64,000 nucleotides of DNA from Ascaphus truei (GCA_036426205.1 CM071568.1:232225727-232289726); one strand, 5' to 3'. Positions 22,390 through 34,271 are shown, numbered from the stretch's first letter. A program made the numbers and translations. The notes: a model not told the origin generated them from the letters alone.

Positions 22390-22997
22390 TGTAACAGGGG
22401 ACTTATCCCTGTTCACAAATGTGCCTCTAATCCAGCAGTGTGGTGGTTAACTTCTGGTAGCAAATTAACTAGCACCACCTGCCTGATTACAGGTAGTAGA
22501 AAAAGCCTGCCTTTGAGACAGGAAGTAACTCCTCCCTAGCTCTGACTGAGAGCTGACCTTTGAAGAGACAGAGCAGAGGTTCTTGAGTCCCAGGAGAGAC
22601 TGACCAAAAAAAAACCCAGATCTCTGGAGCTGACCGGTCTTAAGCTCTGCACAGCAGAGCTGAATTCAAGACACAGGGAAACCTACTACACCTGAAGCTG
22701 AACCAGGAAGTGAGATTTTCCCTCCAAGAAACAGATAAGACTTTTATTCTTAAGAGACTGCTTATATCTGCTTATTTCATGTTATATGTTTTGGGGCTGC
22801 GAGAACTGCTTGACTAAGGGAGATGTGAATTATTGCATAGTGTTTCACTAGAAATACTCCCAAATGAATGGAAGCTTTGTTCCCCCCCCTGTGTTTGGAT
22901 AATTTTCCTGATGAAAAGGAACAGGCACAATAAAGCCTATTATAATTTCACATTATAAAGCCTCCTAATTGTGTACCTCTGTGAACGTCCGTCCACA
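22390..22997 (+). mobile_element. Solo LTR with 5-bp target duplication
   Basis: Starts TGTAACAGGGGACTTATCCC and ends CGTCCGTCCACA. It is flanked by perfect CAGAC copies at 22,385-22,389 and 22,998-23,002. An AATAAA signal lies at about 22,929, near the end, giving the plus orientation. Length 608 bp, no internal region, so an LTR-LTR recombination product. Removing it joins the L1 frame (ETD/PKG). Confidence 0.9.
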
Positions 22998-24101
22998 CAG
23001 ACCCTAAGGGACTAACCTCTCAAATGCACAAGGAAGTGACCTATTCGAGCTCGGAGTATTCCCAAAAGTTACAGTATATGTCCCAATGGGAGTCAGGCTT
23101 GGGAGAGGTATTAGACGAGGAAGAATGGGACAAGATTTTTTTGGCGGTGGCAAAGTGTTTTATTTGCACGATGTTAAAGGAGAACGCATATAAGGTGTTA
23201 ATGAGGTGGTACGTCATCTCACTTAAACTATCAAAATTTATTCCAGGTTACTCACCATTGTGTCCTAAACAATGTGGAGAAAGAGCTGATCTGCTACTTA
23301 TGCTGTGGTCTTGGCCTTGAGGTGTGCACCTGTGGGAGCAGATTAGAGATTGGCTACATGGACCCATGGCTCTTCCTATTGAACAGACCAACTCAGGGAT
23401 TAGCCAGGGTCGAAAATAAACTAGTTGCTCATTTTGCAATAGCAACGAGATGCGAGATCGCAGCATTATGGAAGCAAAATGAAATTCCATCGATTACTAC
23501 AATTCGAAATAGAATTTGGTTTGTCTGCCAGATGCAAAAACTAACCAGTCTAGTTAATGACACTGGCGCTAAGTTCCAAAAAATGTGGCTACCATGGCTG
23601 GCCCAAACAGATATCCCAGGGGTGAACGGTGCCACAGTTATGCTTTGATAGAAATAAATGCGTTCTCCTCTGACTGAGAGAATCATAGTTTAAAAAAACA
23701 TTGAAGATTAAGGCACATGCTGTGCCAATAAAAAAGCTTCCTAAGGGAATTTTTTTTGCTTTTATGTTAAAGGAGCATTCCTAGACAACATTTAAACTTT
23801 TTTTTTTGCTTAAGATTTAGACCCGACCCTAGTGACGATAATAGGTGATTGAGACCGCATGGGAGAGGATAAGGCACAAGATGGCTGCAAGGAGAGGACA
23901 AAAGATGGAAGACTTGGACCACAAAGATAAAAGAGAACTTCTGCCCCCCCTCCTCCCCCTCCCCTCTACCCCCCTTCGGGGATTTTGACGGGTTGTGTTC
24001 ATTGGATATTGTTTGTTGATTTCGAAAAAATGAGATGAGATGTGATGTTATCTGTATAGTTTGTGCAAACCCAATAAAACTTAAATTACAAAAAAAAAAA
24101 T
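22998..24101 (+). pseudogene. L1-type LINE ORF2 C-terminus and poly(A) tail
   Basis: Contains MLKENAYKVLMRWYVISLKL and CPKQCGERADLLLMLWSWP, the conserved YKxLxRWYxxP...CxxxCGxxG region at the end of ORF2, then frames with FQKMWLPWL. The 3' untranslated part ends AATAAAACTTAAATTAC followed by an A run at about 24,090-24,101, marking the LINE 3' end. Reading frames are broken in several places. Confidence 0.92.
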
Positions 24102-24426
24102 CAGAATATTTATTGGGTCATTTAAAAAATAGATGTATAACCCCAGGTGGTTCTAATGATTTAAACTAGTGTTACTTTGCAGCAGGAAGAATAAAGCACT
24201 TTTAGTAACGTTGTTTGGACCTTTTTTTTTAATAGAGACCCTTCATTTATTGTGAAGTAAAATATGGAGTAGTGTATAATACAATCTTTTGTGAATAAAA
24301 GCTGCAAGTTTAACCCTTCAACTACTGGTGCGGTTGTTGCTATTTTTGAGAATAAAGTTAGTCCCTGAGGTATTGTGAGATTTATTTTTTCCTTCCAGGT
24401 CCCCGCCCAGCCAAATGCTTGTAAGG

Positions 24427-24525
24427 CCGCGCTTATAGTACTGGCGACTGTGACGCGACCGATGACGTCACCCGTCGCCGTCGCCATTGCGAAAGTTGCA
24501 ATCCGTTTTGACGACGTTGCTGACT
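24427..24525 (+). mobile_element. Harbinger-like terminus with TAA flank
   Basis: TAA is followed by GGCCGCGCTTATAGTACTGG and a run of CG-rich GACG words. It resembles the ends of the two Harbinger-type MITEs at 3,654 and 4,336. It sits 1.0 kb upstream of a Harbinger transposase start, so it may be the left end of that element. No matching right end was found. Confidence 0.45.
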
Positions 24526-24526
24526 A

Positions 24527-24666
24527 CAAGGGGGGGTGACGTCAGCAAGGGGGAAGGCAGAGGGGTGGAGATCAGAGCAAGGGGGAAGGCAGAGGGGCGG
24601 AGATCAGAGCAAGGGGGAAGGCAGAGGGGCGGAGATCAGAGCAAGGGGGAAGACAGAGGGGCGGAG
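24527..24666. repeat. 32-bp minisatellite
   Basis: About four tandem units of AAGGGGGAAGGCAGAGGGGC plus GGAGATCAGAGC. Low-complexity open frames only. Confidence 0.9.
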
Positions 24667-24851
24667 AGTTGTGGTTTCTGTATCTATGCTGCCAATGTGT
24701 GCTTTAATACAAAATGGAGTGTGTTTAAACCTATGTTGAAGCCATCATCCTAAACTGTGCTAAATACATAGTTTATAGATCTATCTATATATTTTGTGTT
24801 ACCCAATTTTTTTTTCTAACTTTACTATAACTTTACTATAATCAAAAAGAA

Positions 24852-25429
24852 AAAGCAGGAACAAGTCTCTATTATCAGTGCATCAAAGTCCATGAGACCT
24901 ATGCAATATAAATCACTTGACTAACAGTAAACTTGCTTGAAGACAGATCTCTTAAGCCTCTCTATGTGTATCTCTGACTGTGTGTGCATAAATGCTCATT
25001 GGTGGGGACATAAATCAGCAACATCCTGTGGTTTGTATATGTGACGCATATAAGGTGTTAATGACTGCAAGCAAATGGCCCCCTATAACCATGCAGGAAT
25101 AAAGTCACCCTAGAGCAGCACCAGGAATAAACAGCTCAAATCTCCTGAGCATAAGCGGAGAGTAAAGAGGATACTCACAGTATGCCGGCAGTCTGTCTGT
25201 ATGCGTGCATCACGCCAGGCATGTAGAGAGTAGGGTTCCAGACGGAAAAAAGCGGCGCACAGCTGCAATACAAACTGGGGCTAAACACCAAAAGTTAAAT
25301 TAAAAACACCTTTAATCTGTGGTGGACAGCGTGGAGTACAGGTACTGTAGCAACAAACTCTAACGCGTTTCGCGCATAGCGCTTTGTCAAAAACAACTTT
25401 TTGGTGTTTAGCCCCAGTTTGTATTGCAG
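24852..25429. mobile_element. Foldback retroposon-like insertion with 16-bp TSD
   Basis: Flanked by CTATAATCAAAAAGAA at 24,836-24,851 and 25,430-25,445. The right terminus GGTGTTTAGCCCCAGTTTGT plus ATTGCAGC is the exact inverse of 25,262-25,294, giving a terminal hairpin of about 170 bp. Between the arms lies AACGCGTTTCGCGC and GCTTTGTCAA. Same plan as the element at 18,347: long target duplication, right-terminal foldback, ACGCGTTTC box inside. It sits immediately upstream of the Harbinger transposase start codon. Confidence 0.7.
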
Positions 25430-25444
25430 CTATAATCAAAAAGA

Positions 25445-25754
25445 ATGGCTTTATACAATGACTGTCAAAGGAATATGACACTAATGTTTATGTTGGATAA
25501 TGTCTACCTCAGAGATGATATGTTGTTTGGAAGACAAACAAATGTCCACGAAATTAATCGTAAATGCCAGCACCATGGCGAATTTGCTACATTGTACAAC
25601 GATCTTCGCCAGCATGATATAAAAAATGTTGAGTACGGGGATGAAAATATTAACTTTTGATTACATTTTAGAACGTATCAAGAAAAGAAATTCCGACACA
25701 GACTAATTTTTGTGTGAATATCAGTCCTGACGAGAGACTCATGTTGACCCTAAG
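25445..25754 (+). CDS. PIF/Harbinger transposase, exon 1
   Basis: N-terminal part of a HARBI1-like transposase. It shows HHGEFATLYNDLRQHDIK, and after a small frameshift TFDYILERIKK, NISPDERLMLTLR; the [HN]GEFxxLYxDLR...F..IL..I...I.PeErL..TLR pattern is the domain that precedes the DDE nuclease. The donor AG/GTGATT at 25,754 splits the Arg codon of LTLR and fits the acceptor at 26,966. About one base is lost near 25,640. The start codon overlaps the TSD of the upstream retroposon, so the native promoter is displaced. Confidence 0.75.
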
Positions 25755-25859
25755 GTGATTGTTTGTAAATTATTACTGTTATTACTGTTATTTAAATTAC
25801 AATTGTAATATAGTGTGTTATAGGGGTGTTAATATAGTGTGTTTCACTAGACAGAAACA

Positions 25860-26400
25860 CAATCTCACACACACACACACACCTCTCTCCCTGCACATCA
25901 AACACACATCCCCCTCTCCCTGCACATCACACACATCAGCCCCTCTCCCTGCACATAACATACATATTTCCCCCTCTCCCTGCACATAATACACATTCCC
26001 CCCTCTCTCTGCACATAACACACACACACCCTCTCCCTGCACATCACACACACACATTCCCCCCTCTCCCTGCACATAACACACACACCCTCTCCCTGCA
26101 CATCACACACATCCCCCCTATACCTGCACGTCACACACACATTTCCCCCCTCTCCCTACACATCACACACACATCCCCCCTGTCCCTGCACATCACACAC
26201 AACCCCACTCTCCGTGCACATAACACCTACCCCCCTCTCCCTGCCCATCACACACACATCCCCCCTCATCCTGCACATCACACACATCCCCCCTCTCCTG
26301 CACATCACACACATCCCCCCTCTCCTGCACATCACACACATCCCCCTCTCCTGCACATCAACCATCCCCCTCTCCCAGCACATTCACACACACACCATCA
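25860..26400. repeat. 26-bp minisatellite CCCTGCACATCACAC
   Basis: About 18-20 units of CACACATCCCCCCTCTCCCT plus GCACAT with small variations. The core is the same as in the MITE at 690-990 on the opposite strand. Confidence 0.9.
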
Positions 26401-26640
26401 ATTAGATTGCAAGCTCCTCGAGCAGGGACTCCTCTTCCTAATGTTACTTTATGTCTAAAGCACTTATTCCATGACCTGTTATTTATATTATTTGTATTTA
26501 TATGATACCACGTGTATTACTACTGTGAAGCGCTATGTACATTTATGTACCCAGGACATACTTGAAAACGAGAGGTAACTCTCAATGTATTACTTCCTGG
26601 TAAAATATTTTATAAATAATAATAATAATAAGACATAATC
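26400..26640 (+). repeat. Dispersed LINE/SINE-tail-like repeat, copy 3
   Basis: ATTAGATTGCAAGCTCCTCG, GACTCCTCTTCC, GAAGCGCTATGTACATTTAT, then an ATA-rich tail. Same family as 8,776 and 12,835. Confidence 0.65.
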
Positions 26641-26741
26641 CATCCCCCCCCCTCTCACTGCACATCACACACTCATTCCCCTCTCCCTGACATCACACAC
26701 ACACAACTGTCTGTCACACACCACACACACACACACACACA

Positions 26742-26774
<33 letters not shown>

Positions 26775-26788
26775 CACACCACACACAC

Positions 26789-26824
<36 letters not shown>

Positions 26825-26966
26825 ATCCATACACACACTAAACACACACTCATACACACATACTGTGACACACACTCACCGTATATTGTAACTCATGCGT
26901 ATGTATATAAATGAGGCATAAAACATTCTATATGAATATTAATGTGTATTTGTTTATGTTTTTCAG

Positions 26967-28211
26967 ATTTCTAAACCGGTACTCATTGCGAGATTAGCAT
27001 TCTCTTTTATGATGGGTAACCCCACTTTTGGAAAAATAGTATACTCAGACCTGCAGTGCTATATACACAGTGAATTGTATGAAGTTCATATGCCCTTTCC
27101 CATGGTCGAAAGTTTGAGTACAGTAGCAACTGAATTCTACAGTAAATGGAATTTCCCTAATTGTGTTGGCTGCATTGACGGGAAAAATATTCGTCTCAAG
27201 AACCCAAAAGATTCTGGGAGCATGTATTATAATTACAAACATTACATTTCAATTGTATTGCAGGTGTTTGCTGATGCTAAATGTAAATTTATATCATTGG
27301 TGTTGGTGCTTTTGGAAAGCAAAGTGATGGAGGTGTTTTCAGAGCATCGTCTTTGTACACTTGATTGAAGATAAAACTTTGCTGTTACCTTAGACCAGTG
27401 ATTCCCAACCTGGGGCTCCTTGAAGCAGTCTCAGGGGTTCCTCCTTGGACCACAGACCCCCCAGGGGTGTTTTTTTTTTTGGTATGTATTTTATAGGGTG
27501 GATTGAGAGAGAGTGGGTAATTACAAGGTAGGGGCGAGTGAGAGAAGAGAGGGGGGCAGAGGGAGAGAGTGAGGAAAAAGAGGGAGTAAAGTAGACGCAA
27601 GAGATAACTACATGCGAGGCGGAGGGGGAGGATTTAGTGGATGGATGGGAGAGAATACATGGGTAGAGGGTGGAAAGATGTGGCTCGTGAGGTGTGAAAT
27701 GTGGACTGACCCCTGTCGAACCTAATATGTGTCAGCCAGATGGGTTCCCCGAGATTTTTTCAAAATACTTCAAGGGTTCCTCCAAACAAAAAAGGTGGGA
27801 CTCACTGCCTTAGACCAAAAGATTGCCTTTAAGTACAACAAACGAGCAATTGCTCCATGTACTGTTACGGATCCTTTGCTTCCATACATTATGAAGCAGT
27901 CGTCGCATTTAACAAAAGAAGAGGAAATTTTTAATTACAACTTTCAAGAACTAGACTCTGTGTTGAGTGCGCTTTTGGAATTATGTCATCCGAATGACAT
28001 ATACTATTAAAAGCAATGGAATGTACCCCAGCACATGCAAAGACAATAGTAAAATGGGTAACTGTTTCTGTATAACATTGTCATTGATTATAAGGGTGTC
28101 ATGAAGTACCAAGTAATGATAGTTTTGCCAATACGTTGTACACCGATGGGTAGATGTTATAATGCTAGCAGAAGTACTGCAAAAACTGTACGTGATTCCT
28201 TTAATAGATAA
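26967..28211 (+). pseudogene. PIF/Harbinger transposase exon 2, copy A
   Basis: After the acceptor TTTTTCAG the frame gives MMGNPTFGKIVY and FPNCVGCIDGKNIRLKNP (first catalytic Asp in CIDG), then YYNYKHYISIVLQ and ADAKCKFIS (second Asp). Single-base losses shift the frame after that. A hAT element interrupts at 27,396-27,807. Behind it, frames resembling a NYxLSRxRxxxExAFGIM block carry the expected Glu. Not functional as read. Confidence 0.9.
27396..27807. mobile_element. hAT-type MITE in transposase exon, copy A
   Basis: Starts CAGTGATTCCCAACCTGGGG and ends GGTGGGACTCACTG. The perfect 8-bp duplication CCTTAGAC lies at 27,388-27,395 and 27,808-27,815. The centre is purine-rich with no transposase. 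Confidence 0.9.
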
Positions 28212-28778
28212 TTTAATGTAGAAGGTGCTGTGCCGTAGCAAATACTGTTTAATTTTATAGTACTTTATATACTTGTTCTATTCTTATTTAAAGTTGTGTG
28301 TTGATATGTACATACACATACAGCAAAATTGTGAAAAACATATTAAACGGTTGTTGCTAAAATTTGGAAAAAAATACTTTTTACTGCACTAATGTTAACA
28401 TGCAATAAAATATTTACTTCTGTAAATGCCCTTAATGTGTTATTATTTCATTATTTCAGAAGGGAGAGAGAGAAGGGGGGGGGAGAGAGGGGAGAAGGGA
28501 GAGAGGGGGGAAATAGAGATGGGTACGTAGTAGACAGAGAGGGTAGACGGAGGAGAGATGGTGAGTGTGGATGAAGACTGGCAAGATAAATATTACTTTG
28601 TTGCCTACATCTTTGGATCGGCGCTGTGGAATATCATTCTCTATACCATAACATTTTTTAAAACGAAACGTAGCCATTATGTCAATCACATTTTTTTGTT
28701 ATTACATTATATATTTTACAGTTAAACATGCAATAAAATATTTACTTCTGTAAATTTCCTTAATGTGTTATTATTTCA

Positions 28779-29150
28779 TTATTTCAGAAGGTAGGGAGAA
28801 GAGCGAGAGAAGGGAAGAGAGAGGGGGAGAGAGAGAAGGGAAGTATGATGGCCGATCCTCCTTCCCAGATGGCCCTGCACACGGATTTTTGTGAAGAGGT
28901 ATTTTCCGAGAGGTAGATCTAGTTCTCCAATTTTCATCATCATCACAGATGAAACACCAAGTGAACGATTCTCATATATCCGAACCATCGGATTCAAAAC
29001 TGGAGGCATCCACGTGACGTTTAAGGATAGAGTTATTGGGGTTTTTGGACTCTCCGGTTTTCTATTTTGCCCTTTTGGATATGACTTAGGTTGATACTTA
29101 GGTGTTTTTGTTATGTTGCGTTGCCACATGGACCTGTTCCTTTTCATCAT
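28779..29150 (-). pseudogene. Unidentified open frame, copy A
   Basis: Shifted version of the frame at 41,341-41,823: MWQRNITKTPKYQPKSYPKG and GQNRK are shared, the rest differs by frameshifts. Identity unknown. Confidence 0.35.
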
Positions 29151-32100
29151 CTACTTTGTCCCGTTCAAATTTTCTGCGGCTTTTGATCAAATAGCCTTTT
29201 CCATAGTATCAATATTGTTAAATAATGTGGCGATCATATTTAGAGAAGTGCTCCATTTTTTTCAAAAACTTTTCATTTAGCCTGTAATGCCTTAATATTA
29301 GTCCTCAAGGTTTCTTCTCATTCACTTTATATTTAATGATCAAATCAATAAGCTTAAATGAACAAGTATCTGATATCCTGCGATACAACCATTTTCCCAA
29401 CCTGTTCTTAGACTTTATTGAAGAATTATTATATATCGGAGAGGCTTGTACCCTCTTGCCTTTTGCATTTACAAGGCGGAATTGGTCATTTCAAGTTCCT
29501 GAGAACTGGAGAGCCTTTTTTATACTTTTAGTATTTTTTTCTTGGCATTTCGTATTTTGTTCATATTCTGTGGATTATTGGTTATAGCTATACTTGGTGC
29601 GGTTTTCACCTTTACTGGTTCCTCTGCATTTTAATATGGAAGACGTACTGATGAGAACATATGGGCTATTACAGAGACCTATTCCTTAATTGTGCAGATG
29701 ATACAAGCGACGAAAGGAGGGCAGAGGCAGCCTTTGATGACGGGGCTACCTTCCTCTGTGAGGAGCCTTCCGATCTGATTGTACACACTTTCTCAAGCTG
29801 GAAAAATGGTTATCGCAGGATCTCAAATGTGTCCCTGGCATATTCCCAAGTGTAGGATACCCATGTGCTTGTCTGAAGCAGCTTGCATTCTTTCATCTCG
29901 TATTAAACTACCTCCCTCACCAGTGCTAAAAGGATATTTATTTAGCCACTATACATTCATAAAAAAGCGTTCCTCATGTTTTGTTTGAGCCTCACATGTG
30001 AACTTACCTACCTTACCTGCCTTTATTCCTCTACTGTACCTCACAAAACATTACCTGCAGTTTTCCCCATGGATTTGTACATTTGTCTACTTTTAAGTCT
30101 CCAGGGTCATAACCCTCAACATAAGGTCCACTGCTGTCACGCCAGGGTGGGTAGTGGCAGCACCTCACCCTGTGCAACGTCTAAAATAGACACTTTCTTT
30201 CTAATCCTTATGTAAAATTATATGTAAAATTATTTCCTTTAGTTAATTGTTTTGGGTGCTCAACAAGTTAATTATAATGCTTAACTCCAGTATAAAACTA
30301 TTTGTTGTATATGTATATAACTTGCAGGTGAAAAAAACGGTAGAACAAATTGCAGAGTGCTTGTGTCAAAGTTATTTTTTGTTAATTTATACAAGACCTA
30401 ATACATTTCAGACTGATTAAATTACCTTTTATCAAATCAATGTTTGGTACAATATCCTAACTTCATTAAGATTAATGGTGCTGCTGCAACAAACTAGTAT
30501 ATATTGATTATATATGTCTGCTCTAGCAATCATTTCTGTGTCTTTGTAACTAAACAACAGTGATACATTTCCAGGACAGCAATATATTTCCTAACAAACT
30601 GCAAATATAAGTATTTACAGTAGTCATAACCCGTTGAAAGTGCCCAAGGATTAGGTGTGAGATGTCATACTCCTACTCCGGGATGTAAATACACAAATGG
30701 GTTTAACCAAATATGATGTTGTACACAAAAACAAGATGCTTATGACTCTAATTAAGATATTGGTTAAAAAAAAATAAGCAGACAGAGGAAAAAAGACAGA
30801 AGAAAGGAAACAACCACAGGAGCTCATTTTAATTATTTTTTATTTTCGGCCCCGTGCGAAGCACTTTCCTAGTTTCACATAACACCAATGTGCTTTTGCA
30901 TTTTAAAATATGTGTTGGGCAGAACTTTATTGTTGCTAAATATTTTATCTTTATGGTATAGATTTCAAAATGTTTAGAAACTTTGTGTAAGAGTTCAGTA
31001 AATACAAATCCAACTTGTGGAGGTGCATTTGCATGTCTCAGACAGATCAGCAACCCTGTCTCTCCCCATTATCTCTTAGCAAACAGTGCTTCGACTGCAG
31101 CAAGTATCATGGGAATGACATGCAAATGAGCATAGTGTGTCACTCTTGGCTTCTTAGGCTAAGGACCCCCTGCGGCCCGCGGCACCAGCCCCTTTCCTCC
31201 AGTCTGGAGGTCCCCGCTGGCTCCTTCCGACGGGGCTGACTGCGTGCTGTGATGCGTCAGCCGGCCGATGCTGCAAGCTTCTGTGTGAACAGAAGCGCTG
31301 ACGCGTCACGTGGTACAGTCAACCAATGAGGAGGGAAGGAGGGGAGGAGGGAAGGAGCTACGGAGCTACGGGAGGGAGCTAATAGGAGGAAGTCTGTAGA
31401 GCAGCCGTGCATGGCTCTCCCTCCCCCCCCTCCCGTGCAATACATCATCTCCCAATACATGTGTAATGACCCCCCCCCCCCCTCCCCCATATCCTGCGCT
31501 CCCCATTTCCCCGTGTTTGCTGATGGCGACAGGGCGCATGGGAGAGGGGGGGATGTCTCTGAGTTTGCGGGGAGCGGCAGAGACCGGGTGTGGGGGGGGG
31601 GAGGAGCTGCAGAGACCGGGTGGGGGGGGCAGGGAGCTGCAGAGACATTGCCCGCCCCCCCCCAACCCATTTTGCCACCCCCCCACTCATAAATGCTCCC
31701 TATGGACCACAACCCGCCTGAAGTCCTCTTCACGCGCCGCGGCAGTGCAGTGTGGGCGCTGACTGTGGCAGCTGGGCCTCGGCCTTATCCATTTTACATG
31801 GAACCCAAAAGCTTATGCCTGCTGTCTGGGCCACCGAGAGAGCGGAGAACTGGGACACTGTCCCAAGCCCTGGCTGGGGAGGGCCCAGCCACCTGGCAAT
31901 GTAAGTTGGGCCCATCCAGAGGTGGGCATCGGGCTGCTGGGCCTGGCCTCTGGTATAAGCCACACAAGCTGGAAGTCGGGCCAAATTTCTGGACTGGCAT
32001 CCTTCCCCAAGGTGTGTGTTTTGGGGCCCTGGGAGGAGGGAGGGGTTTATGTGTGTTTTGGTGTCATTGTGGGGGAGGGGTTATCATGTGTGTGTTGTGG

Positions 32101-33799
32101 TGGGGCCCTGGTGGGTTTTATGTGGTAAGGGGGGTTCTTTGTTGTGTGGTGGGGCTTGATATGTTTGCGGGAGGTTATGTTGTGTGTGTGTGTGGAGGGA
32201 GTATTATATATATGGGAGGTTATGTGTTGTGGGTGAGAGGGAGGTGTGGCATAGAGAGAGGGTGAGGGAGAGGTGGGGGTATGAGGGAGAGGTGGGGCGT
32301 AAAGGACAGAGAGGGTAGAGGTATAGAGTGGAGGGCATGAGTGAGAGACATAGGGAGAGAGTTGGGGATGGGAGTAGAGGTGGGGAGCATGAGAAGGAGA
32401 GAAGTGGGGCATGAGGGAGAGAGAGAGAGAGAGAGAGGTAGTGTTGGGCATGGGAGAGAGGGGAGTGAGTAGAGGAGAGGAGATATGGGGAGGTGAGATA
32501 GAGAGGGCTCGCCAATACTGGGGGAATCCCAGTGAAAAGTCTAGTCCTGGGCCCTGAAAGCTATCTGCGGCCCTGCCTGCTATTTTACATACTATGAAAC
32601 AGGTAGAGAAAGAATCCACATATCGACACAAGTTCTCTACCTCGTCTGGTGGTTAATGAGGTAGTTAAAAATATTCTTTATTCATAAGCAACCAAATAAA
32701 TAAAGGGTGTGGTGAAATGACGAACTGAAGGAGTATTCAGATACAGATACTAATAGCCGTATAGGCTTAGGATCCTTAATATTAGTGTTCAGTAGGTAAC
32801 CTAAATACACACTAGACAGGTCCTTGTAAGGATCTGTGGTGAAACGAATCGTTACAGGTTCCCTAGGTAGAGTGTCTGAGCTGTAAATCACTAGGGCAAT
32901 TGCTGTATAAACCCAGAATAGTGATTGACGGTGTGATTTTACAGATTGGTACATAATTGTGGTATCCAGCGTGTTTTATAATATACCATAATGAGACCAA
33001 GTAATAAAATGGATCTCAGCTTGATCCCCTCAAATCGGTTTGTGGTGATGAAGCAAGTATTTGCTGTAACCCTTGTGGATAGTATGACCTAAGGGTGACC
33101 TCATGGGGGTCTGCTGTACTATAGTGCCATGTGTCCTCAGGTAAACCTTTGGAGTAAGACCCAGTATCAGAGATAGTAACTCTATGGGGCTAGGGTAATC
33201 AGAGGTTAATAAATCCACCGACAAACACAGGCGCACGAGAGTATCCAACATAGGGTAAATCACGTATGATTGTAAATGTTTTCTATATGTACAGATAAGT
33301 AGCCCATAGACTGCTGTTAGAGAGTTCTCCAGTGTCAGCAGTACTACATGCGCAACGTGAGAATGTGTTGCAGTATGAGGGAGACTTAACGTAAGTACAT
33401 AACACTCTTCCTTACTTGTGGCAATAGCAGGGGATCCCCCTATTGTCTTATGCTATATTACATAGCCTGGGTTAAAAAAGTTAATAACAAGTAAACCTAC
33501 TCACAGACAGCTGTTTCGACATTGATGTTTTGAGTTCATATTTTCTTCAACAAAGTGGTACAACAATGGGCTACTGCGCTGTTATATTATGTTTTTTTTA
33601 GGTTGGCGGGAGAAGAAATTGTATTTTCTGACAATATTCTGCCCAACACTTCACTTTTCCTTTTGTGGTTAAGACATTTCTGATACTTTCTTCCACATAG
33701 TATATAAGTTAAAAAAGGGGTTTTGATCCACACTCGTGCTTCCTAAGGGTTCAGAGCCGTTTGTGCTTCTCCTTCTAGCAGCTGCTGCGGTGTGGCGAT

Positions 33800-34155
33800 T
33801 GGCCGTATGTGTGTGAAACCACGCCCCGTTTTGTCCGCATGGGCACCACATTGTTGTATGGTGGGACAAAACGCCACAGTTGTGTCCCGCATGGGATCTG
33901 TGTGTATGGTGTCAACAGCCCCGTTTGTGTCCGCTATGGGCATGTGTTGTATGTGTGTGCAACAGCACCGTTGTGTCGACTATGGCATGGTGTATGTGTG
34001 GCAAGCGCCAAGTTTGTGTCCGCATGGGTCATGCTGTGTATAGGTGTGCAACACGCCTGTTTGTGTACCAATGGGCAGTGTGTGCAAAAAACGGCATGTT
34101 TGTGCTTTGTGTCCGCCATGGGCATTGTGTGTAGTGTGTGCACACCGCCCGTTAT
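33800..34155. repeat. 50-bp minisatellite at the edge of copy A
   Basis: About seven loose units of GTTTGTGTCCGCATGGGCAT plus TGTGTGTATGGTGTGCAACA and GC. It starts at the point where copies A and B diverge and is absent beside copy B. Confidence 0.8.
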
Positions 34156-34271
34156 TTAGTGTCACATTTCCCAGTCCTAGCGTACTTGAATCCCCACGTG
34201 TGTCCTATATGAATATTATGTCTAGTTAAAATGTAAGGTAGATGTACTGATTCTGGTTTTGTCTTTTTTAG

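Larger units (their letters stand above)
25755..26966 (+). other. Harbinger transposase intron filled with repeats
   Basis: From GTGATT to TTTTTCAG. It holds a CCCTGCACATCACAC minisatellite (25,860-26,400), a dispersed repeat (26,400-26,640) and (CA)n (26,700-26,825). Intron status follows from the splice signals and protein continuity. Confidence 0.6.
26700..33800 (+). repeat. 7-kb duplicated block, copy A
   Basis: Direct copy of 39,286-46,426. It begins inside the transposase intron at a (CA)n tract and ends at GTGGCGATT. It contains transposase exon 2, an inserted hAT element, two unidentified open frames, GC-rich sequence (31,150-32,000) and a GAGAGGTGGGG minisatellite (32,230-32,500). 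Copy A has more single-base losses than B, so its frames are more broken. The 32,620-33,790 part has the look of an old repeat, with a CAGCTGTTTCGAC...TTCTTCAAC motif at 33,508. Confidence 0.92.

Noticed and set aside
25860..26400. Regular repeats that could suggest a CRISPR array
   Set aside because: Units are contiguous with no unique spacers, in a vertebrate genome. It is a minisatellite.
31257..31733. Proline-rich frames in the GC-rich part of copy A and the matching frames at 43,900-44,350
   Set aside because: Open in many frames because of G/C runs. Frames are not kept between the two copies.
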